Below the pieces are notes generated by a model. That model saw only the letters and a list, made by a program, of their open reading frames with translations. It was not told where the DNA came from and made no database searches. This document shows, in pieces, positions 23,563 to 33,875 of a stretch of 64,000 nucleotides of DNA (its first letter is position 1; each line of letters opens with the position of its first letter). The translations under genes and the position numbers were made by a program. Location of the stretch: the NCBI GenBank assembly GCA_038496445.1, contig JALMLS010000062.1, forward strand, positions 248,001 to 312,000. The letters run 5' to 3'. This stretch comes from Trichosphaerium sp. ATCC 40318 (taxonomy: Eukaryota > Discosea > Flabellinia > Trichosidae).

Positions 23563-26272
23563 TCATATCGCATTTGGATCCTCTTTAATCCATGCAGCAC
23601 TACGCCATTCTCCGTGTGTGATTTCATCAGAATCAAGGTGCTTGAGTCCACGAAGTCTACTTACGATGTATTTTCTATAACACAAAATGAGTAAAATGAG
23701 CAAGAACGTCGCAAAGAAGAAGAGAAAGAAAAAAAGTTGAAAACTATTTTTTCGTTGAGATTTTTTTGAGAAAACCCTCTTGACTTATACGTACCTATAA
23801 TTTGTGTAGTGATGCTTAAATTGGCTATATATAGGACAGCAATCATTACCAATAGTATTAAGGTATTGAAGGTTAGGACAGAATCGACAAATACCATCAA
23901 GAAACTGTTCTATATTTGTAATCCGATTTGATGTTATACTAAGTGTGTGAAGGCTGAATAACCGAGGTAGGTTTGTTTCATGGCTTATATCATTATTATC
24001 AAGAATGAGAGTTTGTAGTTGATAAAAACCATCAAGAAAATCGAGATTACTAAATACAACATAAGCAAAAAAACGTGACACTCTCCGAAGGGTTTTTTTT
24101 TTTGAACAAGAAAAAAAAAAGAAAAAAAAAGTTAAGTTTAACGGAGCATACCTCAAGTTATTATTACTAAGATCAAGTTCTTTAACATCATGTCGGAACT
24201 TCCGTGTTGATGCTGATATCTCTTGATCCGTCATATCCCGTAAAGCAAAAGAGATGTTCACTTTTCCTAAAAAGACCAAATTAATAAACTAAATCCACGA
24301 TTCTTTTTTTATCCTTGTTCATCCTCTACGACAGGATTTTTTGTGGGTTTTGTTTGTTTGTTAACTTACCTTGTTCATTGGCAGGTAAATAGTGAAATAA
24401 ACAAGGTTGACTGAAGTGTTTAGTGGTATCATTTCGGAGTTTGCAAGAAATTACAAAACTACACAATCCTGGTTCTCTAGGTGGCGCATAGCACTCCAAA
24501 ACGCCTTGACTGAGGTACTAAAGCAACCATTAACAATAATATACATAACATTTTATGTGCGAGGAAATGTTTACATACCTTGGCATGAACACCAGTAGTA
24601 TCAAAGTGACACTGGTAGTCATAGTTGATATCATCTGGAATATTTGCTTTGAAAAAGACTAACATTTTTGTAAAGTCACAAGCGCGTCCACAATCAGGAG
24701 CAAATGATTTTATATCAAGTGATGCGGTTTTAGTAACATCAGATGAGAACATATCATTATATTCCTTCGTATAACTAAACAGTAAACGATAAGTGGCGAA
24801 AATAGTAAAAAATTGAGAAAAAAAACTGCGCTTAGATCAGCACGTACGTGTCAGCAGCAAATGGTGGAGGACTTCCGTCAGGAGTGCTCAAATCTAGACA
24901 TAACTCCTCAGCAAGAGATTCCACGTTTATCAAATTCATCATGTGTCCTGATGTGCTAATAGATGTTGAATCTTCTTCGCTTTCTATCAAGAATAAGGTT
25001 AGCCAAAAGTTTTGAATCACTTACGCTTATCAGTATTGAACCGTACCTGACATATCGTCTGAAGAAAATATAGGGTCCAGTAGGAACGGCGATGATGTCA
25101 CAGGTGGTGAAGAAGCTGTCTCTAACTTAATTTGCAAAGGATGCTCAGCAGCACGTGCTGAATTTTTTGTTTGTCTTGGAGCTTGTTTTTTAACCTTTCG
25201 TCTTTTTGTAGCTGTTGATGATACTGATGGACGTCTTCTCTTACGTGTCCTTTAAAACCATACATTAGAAACATAGAACACTAAGAAAAATCAAACCGAT
25301 AAAAACAAGACGAGCAAGAGGGCCAAAAAAAGACTGAAAACTTCGTCCTACTTTTCAGACCAAAAAAAAAAGTATTCAGCAAAATCAGCCTTCCGATATT
25401 TTTGGGAACATTTCTTCGCCAACTCTCTCATCTGGCGTGATCTTTTTTTTGACATAAAATGAGATTGTAGAGGACGTACGAATTACGCATATAATGAAGG
25501 AGAACAGGAAAGTCATTGAGTCTACGCATCTCAGAAACGCTAAGGCTACCATCTGCCTCTGGTTTATAATAAACTTCATTTCTAAATAGTTTATACTCGT
25601 GACGACGCCATCCGCTCTCGGAACTCTTCCATGTTTGTCTACGCATAACAACAGACCCTACAGATAGGAGATTAAACACTTTATTTTATTTGAAAAGGAG
25701 GAGCGGAGAGGAGAAGAGTGGAGATCGAAGAACAAACGTACCAGTGTCAGTTTTAGAGTTTTTTAGCTTGAACTGCTTCCTGGCAGGGTCATGGAGTATG
25801 AGTTTGACGTGCATTCGTTTTTCGCTGTCCCATGTAATCCCTAGAATGTATTAATATTTTCTATGGCACCTCCACGCGTGTTTCTTACCATCATCAAGGT
25901 AGTTATTGACTTTACCGTCGTATAAAAAAAGAAAACCGTCACTGTCTGTCACTATTATTTATTAGTAATTTTCATGCGTATACAAGGTGTTTGCGGTGTA
26001 ATTGCGTACCTTGTAGTGGATTTGGTAATGTTTTAGAGCAAAAATCTTTTTTAGGCTCTCGTAGCAATAAATAAGGTATCTGGAATGTCTTGCTTCTAAA
26101 TTCGCGACCGCCACTCAATGTCTACCACTATTATTAATTTCTAACCGCTTTTACGCTTATAGCCGAAAGATACCTCAGTTATACCGCCAATACTACCGTT
26201 AGGTACTTCTTGACATTCCTCAAGGAATGCCGCGATTGTATCAGCAGATATTGGAGCGACAGCTTGTGCCAT
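23563..26272 (-). CDS. Putative transcription factor: CG-1-like domain, IPT/TIG domain and leucine-rich repeats
   Basis: The ATG (complement of 26270-26272) starts MAQAVAPISADTIAAFLEE. The first large domain (about 26100-25470) fits the CG-1 DNA-binding domain of CAMTA factors: DGFLFLYDGKVNNYLDDG, TW, MHVKLILHDP, SGWRRHEYKLF and FPVLLHYMR. A basic nuclear signal (KRRKVKKQAPRQTK) and an acidic Ser-rich linker follow. An IPT/TIG domain comes next (about 24730-24370: IKSFAPDCGRACDFTKMLVFF, YQCHFDTTGVHAK, GVLECYAPPREPGLCSFVI). Instead of CAMTA ankyrin repeats and IQ motifs, the C-terminus has leucine-rich repeats (VKELDLSNNNLR, LQTLILDNNDIS, LHTLSITSNRIT) and an LRRcap-like end (RLRGLKHLDSDEITHGE), stopping at TGA 23563. 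It is expected in the nucleus. The HAD gene diverges 167 bases upstream. The domain calls are by eye; the CG-1 match is good but not certain. Confidence 0.7.
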
Positions 26273-26439
26273 GTGTTTGTGTATCAAAAGACCATTATTT
26301 TGTAGCAGTGCTTCTGTTTTACACAAGCAACGATTCACAGAAATCGAAAAAAATTGCAGGTGCAAAATTTTTTGTAACGTTTTCAAGAAACCGCTTGACC
26401 AAAGGTCATAGCGAAGGAACACCAGTTAACCGGCTCAGG
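26273..26439. promoter_or_regulatory. Bidirectional promoter region between divergent genes
   Basis: Only 167 bases separate the putative start of the CG-1/IPT/LRR gene (minus) from the tentative start of the HAD-like gene (plus). Both promoters must lie here or inside first exons. No clear TATA element was recognised. Confidence 0.4.
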
Positions 26440-27468
26440 ATGTTAAGGATTATCTCTCGCGTACACTTTTACACCCATTATACATAGTTGACACCTAAAT
26501 TTAAGACAAATCGCCAAATACGTTCAAAACATGCTTCAAAGCCTAGATACTACACGTTCTTATTACCAGAAAAGGACAGAGTCAAAGCAGTACTGATGGA
26601 CGCTAACGGAGTACGTAAAACTTCCAACAACAACAAAAATTACAAAAAATAAAAATAAAAAAATCCAAAGTTAAAACAACTTGTTGTAGGTATTGTATTA
26701 TCGACCTAAATCTAAAGTCGCAATTGTACAAGAGATGCTGGGCAAGAAACTACACTGGGTACTTATACAGACTTCTACACATTGCATCATCACCCAATTC
26801 AAAAAAGTAGTTATAACATTAGGGTACTGAGATTACCAAGACACGTAAGGAAGCGAATACAGGTGTAAAAACAAAGCAACAATATCTTGAACATCTTATT
26901 GATACAGTGGATAATACTGTTGATGATAAGAAAAGAAAGGCATGCCTTGAGGCAATGTTAAAAGCAGAAAGTCAAATAGTAATTCATAAAGATGTTGATG
27001 TAACTCTTAATGAATTAAAACGTTGTGGATATAAGATTGGCGTTATAACAGATACATTATCACACAAGGAAGAAAAGCTCAAATGGCTAAAAGATGCTGG
27101 ACTAAATGTATCTTTTGACTTATTCTTAACATCAACAGAAGCAGGTGTTAAGAAACCTGATGCCAGAATTTTTCAAAAAGCTTCATCATTACTTGATGTA
27201 AGCCCTGATGGTTGTCTTTTTATTAGCCATAAGGTATGTATCAAAGTATGTTCTTGTTGGTTAATGTATCGATAGCAATCAGAAATACATGGTGCAAAGA
27301 ATGCAGGATATTTGTATAGTATTGCTGTTAACAAGGTATGAAATTTTCTTTCTAAGTTGTTTATAATTATCTACATAGGATAGTGATACGTCACAGTATT
27401 GCCATGATCTTGGGGACAACATCAGCACACTACTATCAATACTTGGTATTCATTATCCTCAAAAATAA
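26440..27468 (+). CDS. HAD-superfamily hydrolase-like protein with altered motifs
   Basis: Several exons encode a HAD-like fold. Motif I appears as VLMDANGVLYY, with Asn where the second Asp of DxD normally sits. Motif II is IGVITDTLS, motif III is AGVKKPDARIFQKA, and the motif IV region reads CLFISHKQSEIHGAKNAGY instead of the usual GDS..ND. The cap region between motifs I and II is helical. The product ends at TAA 27466-27468. The start is tentative: ATG 26440 joins the body in frame only if 26461-26487 (27 bases, GT...AG) is an intron. With the nucleophile Asp present but the general acid/base and motif IV changed, phosphatase activity is doubtful; it may be a diverged or regulatory member. 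The substrate is unknown. Confidence 0.65.
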
Positions 27469-27652
27469 TATGTTGTCTCATTAGGTGTATTACATAAATG
27501 GTTTCACCTCAGCCTTATGATGAAAGTTAAGAAAGGTAGTCTTCAATGTTTTTACATTGAGTGCGGCAGGCAAAAACTTTATGAAAAGACGTTGTACTAT
27601 AGTGTCTTATTTGATAGAGACTTTTTTGTGATTATTATTTGACAAATAGACC

Positions 27653-27720
27653 AACTTTTTGATAGACCTGGTTCTCCTAGAAGACGGTGTCAAGTGCCTG
27701 GAGAACCCCCTTTTTTTTTA
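27653..27720 (+). ncRNA. Candidate Sm-class small RNA 3' end (Sm-like site, stem-loop, T-run)
   Basis: AACTTTTTGA at 27653-27662 resembles an Sm-binding site. It is followed at once by a perfect 8-bp inverted repeat, GGTTCTCC (27670-27677) and GGAGAACC (27700-27707), and then CCC and nine T. This is the order seen at 3' ends of spliceosomal-type RNAs. I could not recognise U1, U2, U4 or U5 core motifs upstream, so identity and 5' end are unknown. Confidence 0.3.
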
Positions 27721-28436
27721 GGCGACACAGTGTATTATCTTGGGTTGTATTGAATTCATCTCTTGTTCTACAATCCAACTCAGTATCAAAACTTCTAAAT
27801 GTAAACAAAGTGACGGTGCCAAACTGCAAAGACCAACGACAATATACTTGCTTGCGGTTACAATGAAGGAAAAAGGCTAGGTTGTTACAGGTGGATGATG
27901 ACCCGTTACTATTGTATTGACAATAAGACTACAAACACGCTGAAAGGTTTGAGCCTTCTTACTAGCAACAGTCCAGGGACCAACCTGAAGGGTTGCTGTT
28001 AATCCTAGTGGAGATTATGGGGTGCGGGGTGGCGTTGTATCAGTAACACATAGCTATGCAAGCTTATTGCCATGCCATGTCAATCCGAAACCGGTCTTTT
28101 TGAAAAATGTGGAGTTTTCGCCTTTTTCGAAAATAAGAACCAAAATTGTGTTTTAGTTACAGCAACAACCCTACAACCTGCTACGACATTGTAGACTCTT
28201 TTTCATCCTTCCCACAATATTTTTTAACATCAGTAATGACATGCATATAAGCACAATGTTTACCTTTTATAATCGAGGTGCATAGTTGTCGTGCTTCCCA
28301 ACTGCCTGACCGCCATTGATATACTTCGTTTTAATGTATGGGAGCTAGGGTGTTTTAATACTTCGTAAATCTACTTCGCAATCTAAAACCCTAGTTCCTT
28401 AAACCAATCTACAGTGGCTCATTGCTAAGGTGTGGC

Positions 28437-28490
28437 GCTGCGACTTGTCTCGTTTCCCGCAGAAAGCGGGAGAACGAGGCGGGTTGTGGC
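28437..28490. other. GC-rich long hairpin, candidate structured RNA
   Basis: GCTGCGAC (28437-28444) pairs with GTTGTGGC (28483-28490) allowing G-U. CTCGTT pairs with AACGAG and TCCCGC with GCGGGA, enclosing a five-base loop (28461-28465). Twenty pairs with one small internal loop and one bulge, in an otherwise AT-rich spacer, suggest a structured transcript. Family unknown. Confidence 0.35.
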
Positions 28491-28831
28491 GACCGTGACT
28501 AAGGCGTGAAAGGTCGGTGGTTAATACTTCGACAAAACAACAGTTGTTCTCTTTGAAAAAAACTAGTGCTATAAGGTATCGACAGAAGAGTCGTATACCC
28601 TGCACATCCGAGGCACACTACGCGACCACCTCTTTTTGTTTTTTTCCTTAGGTGCTTACTACCAGTTGTTTAATAACCTCTCGCTATAGCAGAAATACTC
28701 AAACCACACTACGTCAATTACGGAAAGGATAGTGAACGGAATAATTAATACAGAAATGACCAAACAAGTGCGGTTTATTAAAAAATCTATTGTTGAAAAC
28801 CTAGCTTAATCTCATCTCGTTAGGTCTTATT

Positions 28832-29963
28832 TTACGACAAGGCAGCGTATGTAACTTGTGCTGGACATGTTGTGCCTAGATAGCAATCGATAATCTAAAA
28901 AACAGTAATCAGCTAAACACTGTACAAATTGTTTATAATGCCATACCTCAAGCTGTTTGTTAACACAAACACTCATTTGGTATAACCCACTATCTTGACA
29001 CATGGCAAGCGGTTCACCTCCGAGAGCAGACTTTATAGCGCTTGATATAGCATCTACGCTGTATGTTTTGGAGTTTGAAGGTGTGATGCCTGCGGAAGAC
29101 AAAATACTCTAAAAAGTGGCTTAAAATAAAAACACCCTTTTTATCTAAGAATGGTACCAGTAAATCGATTTTTTCGCGAAGTTTTAGTGCTGCTGAGAAG
29201 AATTTGTATTCGCTACCAAGAGCTGGTGCTTGTGATGCGCAAGTGCCATGCTTCTCCCATTCGTGACTCCAAAAGGAAGTGGAGTCAGTAGAGTAATAGC
29301 TAGGCCTAAACAAAGACTGAGTCAAAAAAAAGCTGAAAGAAAAGAAAAACAAGTTTGTAACGGTAAATTGTGAGCGGTGTTCACCGTACCAATATTTATT
29401 CATCTGAGGAAGTAATGACGATACGTCAGAGACGTTGAACTTATCTTGTGTACAGTAAGAAGGCCTAAATAAAGAAATAAGATCGTAAAAAATAATAACG
29501 CTATAAACAACACGCAACGCTTCGTAAAACGTGCGTTGTGTCGATTTGCAGACAAGGAGACTATCGAAATTCATTCAAATATAGCACCGTACCAGTGTCC
29601 TGTACTCAAATCAGGCCATAGACCTTAAAACACGTGTTAGAATAAAGTTTGGTTCCGAATATTCCGGAAGTTTAGTATTCTTGGTTATTACCATGTATAG
29701 ACCAAAAAGATGGGTTCCTAGGCGCGTTTTAGAGCGTATAATAGACTTTAAGACTCGTACTGGTCGCAAGATCCCGCACTACTACATACTTGACCCGGCC
29801 ATTGTTGTACTAGCTCCAAGTAATCCCTAGTGGGTTGCTTAGCAAGAACAAACGACTTTTTTCAGTTTTTGTCACACCATTGGTCTGATGAAACTCGTTG
29901 AGGGTGTATAGACAAAGAAGTAGATACATAAATGCCAAGGAGAAAAATAGAAAGAAGCTTCAT
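28832..29963 (-). CDS. Ribonuclease T2 family protein (secreted or lysosomal)
   Basis: The ATG (complement of 29961-29963) opens a signal peptide ([17 protein letters not shown]). The next exons read [17 protein letters not shown], then [17 protein letters not shown], then [16 protein letters not shown]. These carry the two catalytic signatures of the family, CAS I (xHGLWP) and CAS II (HEWxKHGTC), whose histidines and glutamate cleave single-stranded RNA through a 2',3'-cyclic phosphate. The C-terminal exons (SLGGEP-like [10 protein letters not shown], then [14 protein letters not shown]) match the usual end of the fold with paired cysteines, stopping at TAA 28832-28834. The protein is expected in the vacuole or secreted, for RNA scavenging. 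Six or seven short introns were inferred. All splice joins I checked keep frame, and the family assignment is secure. Confidence 0.88.
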
Positions 29964-30294
29964 TGTCATCAATAGAAGTATGAACAATTTTGTGACTTTT
30001 TCGACTTTTAGATTTGCCTTATCACAAAGCACGTGAACTTAAAGTACAATATCAGGCAACGCGCAATAAATAGCCCTACCATGTAAATCAAGACTTTGTA
30101 AACAATTAAAAACGGAACGTGTCCACTTGTATCTCAAAATCTCTGAGCGAACTCTACAATACTCTAAAACGCAGTAAGAACCCAAAGCCAAGCCTAGAGG
30201 CTAAACTACCAGTGATTCACAAAGTGTACTGGCGAGATTTTCGTGGTTTACTTACCAGTAACGCGTCACCTTGAGTCGGAATATCCTAACAATA
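29964..30294. promoter_or_regulatory. Divergent promoter region
   Basis: 331 bases between the RNase T2 gene (minus) and the glucuronokinase fusion gene (plus). CACGTG lies at 30030, about 70 bases upstream of the RNase T2 start. No other element was recognised. Confidence 0.4.
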
Positions 30295-33200
30295 ATGTTA
30301 AATCATCACAACGGCGCGCTTAACGGCGGAGTGAATACAAAATTTTTCAGAGGCGCGTCAAACGGGAATAAAAGTGGTAAAGACACTGCAAGCGTAATGG
30401 AAAGACCATTGGACGTAATAATACTTGCTGCCGGCTATGGAACTAGGCTTCAACGTATGTAGTGGGTTGAAGATTTACGTGGCTGTATTTAACTGTTGTA
30501 GGTGGTTTAAACGCTAAAAAGGAGATTTTGGGGCACTTGATAGGTCCGTTGTTCAATACCCTTAGCTAGGCTTCCAACAGCCCATTTTCGTGCCAATGAT
30601 GGCAATCCTATCCTTTTTATTCGCGTTTATCTTTGACTATTTATGTAGGAGTACCAAAACCGCTATTACCGCTTGGAAATCAGCTACTACTCGATTACTG
30701 GCACGAAGCGTTGCGTGAGGATGCCAGAGTTAATAATATTTACATTGTTACCAACAAAGCAAAGTATGCGTACTTTGAGCGTTGGTGTAACCAACACGAG
30801 TGCGTGTAATTTAGATTTAACGCTTTTGTATTCCATTATTAACATGTCGTGTTAAAAAAAGCTTCCCTCAATCAAATCTCATTGACGATGGTTCTATGAG
30901 TAATGAAAGCCGTTTGGGCGCTATCGGCGATTTATCACTTGTAATTTCTCAAAAGTCTATCAAATCAGATTTACTTGTTATTGCAGGAGATACACTATTC
31001 TTTCCCGTACGTTGAATTACCTATTATACGCTTACACGCTTTTCGAATCGAAAAAAAAATAAAAAAGTGTATTGAAATCAAATTTGGCTTCCTCTAACCT
31101 AGAACGGCCTCTAGGATGATCCAGCAGCTCAACTTTCAACAATGATAGATGCATTCTATAAAAATAAAGCCAATACACTCGTTGCATACACTGTAAAAAC
31201 AGAAGAAGAAGTCAGCAAAGTACGAGACACCATCGATCTTTTTTTCTTTTTTTCTTTTTTTTTTTTACATGCAACACGTGTTTATATTAACATTACAAAT
31301 TCAGAGAGGAATTGTAGAGGTAGACGAGAAAAACCTTGTCACAAGCTTTTTAGAAAAGCCTTTAGCAACAGAGACATCTTCACGTCTTGCTGCACCAGCA
31401 GTGTATTTTTATAAGAAGGATTCATTGCATTTCGTTTCGAAGTTTTTGGAATGTAAGAAAGATAAACCTCTAAAGGAAAGAGACGCACCAGGTCGTCTAG
31501 TCATGTGGCTTGTCAATGAAAACAAAGGTAAGCAGAACAACAAAAATCACATGCTTCCAGAGCCTCAATTGTTGATTTTTGTTGAAATGGATTTTTTTTC
31601 TTGAATTTGGCAAACTAAACTGCAGTTATTGATATTTTTGATAAAACTCTGTATTAACTGATATTCATTCCAGCGCCTTTTTATGTCCATAAAATTAAAG
31701 GAAGATTTGATATTGGCGCATTAGAGCAATACCAAGAAGCTAATCTTTACATATCTTCTTTAAACACACCGTTCCTTCATATCGTCAACAATGGTCAGCT
31801 ATCAAGCTCAGCGCCAGATAAAGTCATCATAAGACGTTCATACGCACGGCTAGGCCTAGTAGGTAACCCCAGCGATGGATACTTCGGTAAGCGAACACTA
31901 ACATGCAATTCTTTCAAAAAGCTAACCGCAACAAAAGGAAAGACAATGTCGTGTACAATTAAAAATTTCTGGGCTGAAGTCAAGGTTTATGAGAGCAAGA
32001 TGCTGAGGTTTATACCAAACAAGAAGCATGATGGTTTCAAATACAAAAGTAACCGAAACACAATGACTTTTTGAACACTAATTTACTGACGTAGGTATTG
32101 CACATCTTAAGCAAAATATAAAGCTTCAGACGTACCATGGTGCAATTAGACTACTTAAAGCAACTTGCAAACAATTTTATGATTACTGCCTTGCACATAA
32201 ACTAGCTGATGCTGAGCAACTAAGTAAAAACTTTACAGTAAATTACAAAACTACAATACCAAGACAAGTGAGTAAAAGAAAACGAAAAACAAAAAGAAAG
32301 AAGAAGCTGTATATTAACGTTTGAATTTAGGTTGGATTGGCTGGTAGTAGTGCTATCATTACGGCTTTTATGCGTTGTCTTATTGATTTCTATAATATAG
32401 ATACAACACAAGTTTCCAAGCCATTGCTTGCTGGTAAGTGAGCAGAAAGGACAAAATCCTGTTTTTTTATTGTTACACATGTTCTTATACTTATATCTCA
32501 GAGACTATTCTATCAGTGGAAAGGGATGAACTTGGTATTGCGGCAGGGTTACAAGATCGAGTTTGCCAACTTTATGAGGGATTGATATACATGGACTTTG
32601 ATAAAGCGCTTGTAGACAAACAAGTACCTATCTTGTTTTTTTACTTCTTTTTTTTATAAACTTCATCAACTTAACATCTTTGTCAGGGGCATGGTGCTTA
32701 TACACGGCTGGACACAAGTATGCTTCCTCAATTTTATCTTGCATTTGCACAAATACCATCAGACTCTGGACGAGTTCACAATGATGTAAGAGAGAGGTGG
32801 AACAAGGGAGATGTCAAAGTACAAAGTTTAAACTTTTTATTTTTATCACATTCTTTTTACCAACTTTTGGGTCGCGTAGGTAATCGAAGCTATGAAAACC
32901 TTTGCTGATTACGCTGAGAATGCAAAACAAGCATTAGAATCAGGAAACCTTGATGAATTTAATGCGCTTGTGAACAAAAATTTCGCTCTCAGAAGGTACA
33001 ATACCTTGTCTATTAGAAAAAAAAAGGAACAATCTTCTTCGTATTATTCACCATTTTCTGATTTATTTTTTTTCAAAAGGAATCTATTCGGAGATGCTTG
33101 TATAGGTAAACAAAATATAAGAATGGTTGATATAGCAAACAAGTTTGGTACAACAAAACTACATGATAAAACTCAAAATCTTCTACTTCTTTTTTTTTTT

Positions 33201-33365
33201 TTTAACATTAAACTCATATTGTTTTTAGGCGCTTCTGCAAAGTTTCCTGGTAGCTCTGGAGCTATATATGGCGTTGCACCAAGTAACTTTTCGGATTTAC
33301 AATCTGTATTTGCTGAAGCTGGATTTAAATGTATACTTGTACAACCGTATACTCCTTCGCAGTAA
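30295..33365 (+). CDS. Nucleotidyltransferase-glucuronokinase fusion (sugar nucleotide salvage)
   Basis: N-terminal half (about 30410-31900): a sugar-phosphate nucleotidyltransferase with LDVIILAAGYGTRLQR, then VPKPLLPLGNQLLLDYW, LLVIAGDTLFF and the lysine-bearing TSFLEKP. C-terminal half (about 31830-33365): a GHMP kinase close to plant glucuronokinase, with RRSYARLGLVGNPSDGYFGK, NFWAEVKVYES, IPRQVGLAGSSAIITA (the GHMP phosphate-binding motif), ELGIAAGLQDRVCQLYEG, IPSDSGRVHNDVRERW, GASAKFPGSSGAIYG. Together the halves could phosphorylate glucuronate at C1 and transfer a nucleotide, yielding a UDP- or other NDP-sugar in the cytosol. The kinase specificity is inferred from similarity; the nucleotide used is not known. 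The start at 30295 is the first in-frame ATG, but ATG at about 30397 (MERPLDV) is also possible. The gene ends at TAA 33363-33365. Around ten introns, some with long T-runs. Confidence 0.83.
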
Positions 33366-33875
33366 CCATATAAAAAATACAATCAAACGCGCAAATAAGC
33401 ATCCTGCATCCTAGGTAGTTTACTTACGTTGTAAAGTGCTTCGCCGCTTCTGCAGTGAGTATAGCATGTACTTGGTGATACCCATCAGCGATAGCAAGCC
33501 GAGCATGGGAACTTGTTCTTATGGGTATGATTGGTACTTATATCGTTATAACGGTTGAGGTTAGAGCGTGTACATTTACTATTTGAGCATTTGGGCTACA
33601 CATGGGTTTTACACCATCAAGCGTTTGTGCGGCGATCCACGCTTGGTTTAAGAATGGCATTTTGGACACTGCTAGGCCATAAGAGCGTCAAACGAATTAA
33701 ACCGCCAATTTTTCCTTTCATAGCTGTAAAAGGTTCAACCTATTACAAGGACTTTAAAATCGCGTGTTTGGCTAGTTAGCTTCATAAGTGTTTGAATAAG
33801 GACACATCTGATTAATTTGCGTGTCAACTCTACAGAAACAGCGGTAAATTGCAACACTAGGTCAAGATAATAGAA
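33366..33875. other. Intergenic region, no gene recognised
   Basis: A plus-strand frame at 33555-33779 shows no family features or splice continuation. It presumably contains the promoter of the next gene. Confidence 0.5.

Larger units (their letters stand above)
27469..28831. other. Gene-free region with candidate structured RNAs
   Basis: No protein-coding frame of note in 1.36 kb between two genes ending toward it. It contains an Sm-like box plus stem-loop and T-run (27653-27720) and a GC-rich hairpin (28437-28490), both listed separately. Confidence 0.55.

Noticed and set aside
27893-27941. C/D-box snoRNA-like pattern (ATGATGA ... CTGA)
   Set aside because: The boxes are short and frequent by chance, no flanking terminal stem is visible, and the spacing is not distinctive.
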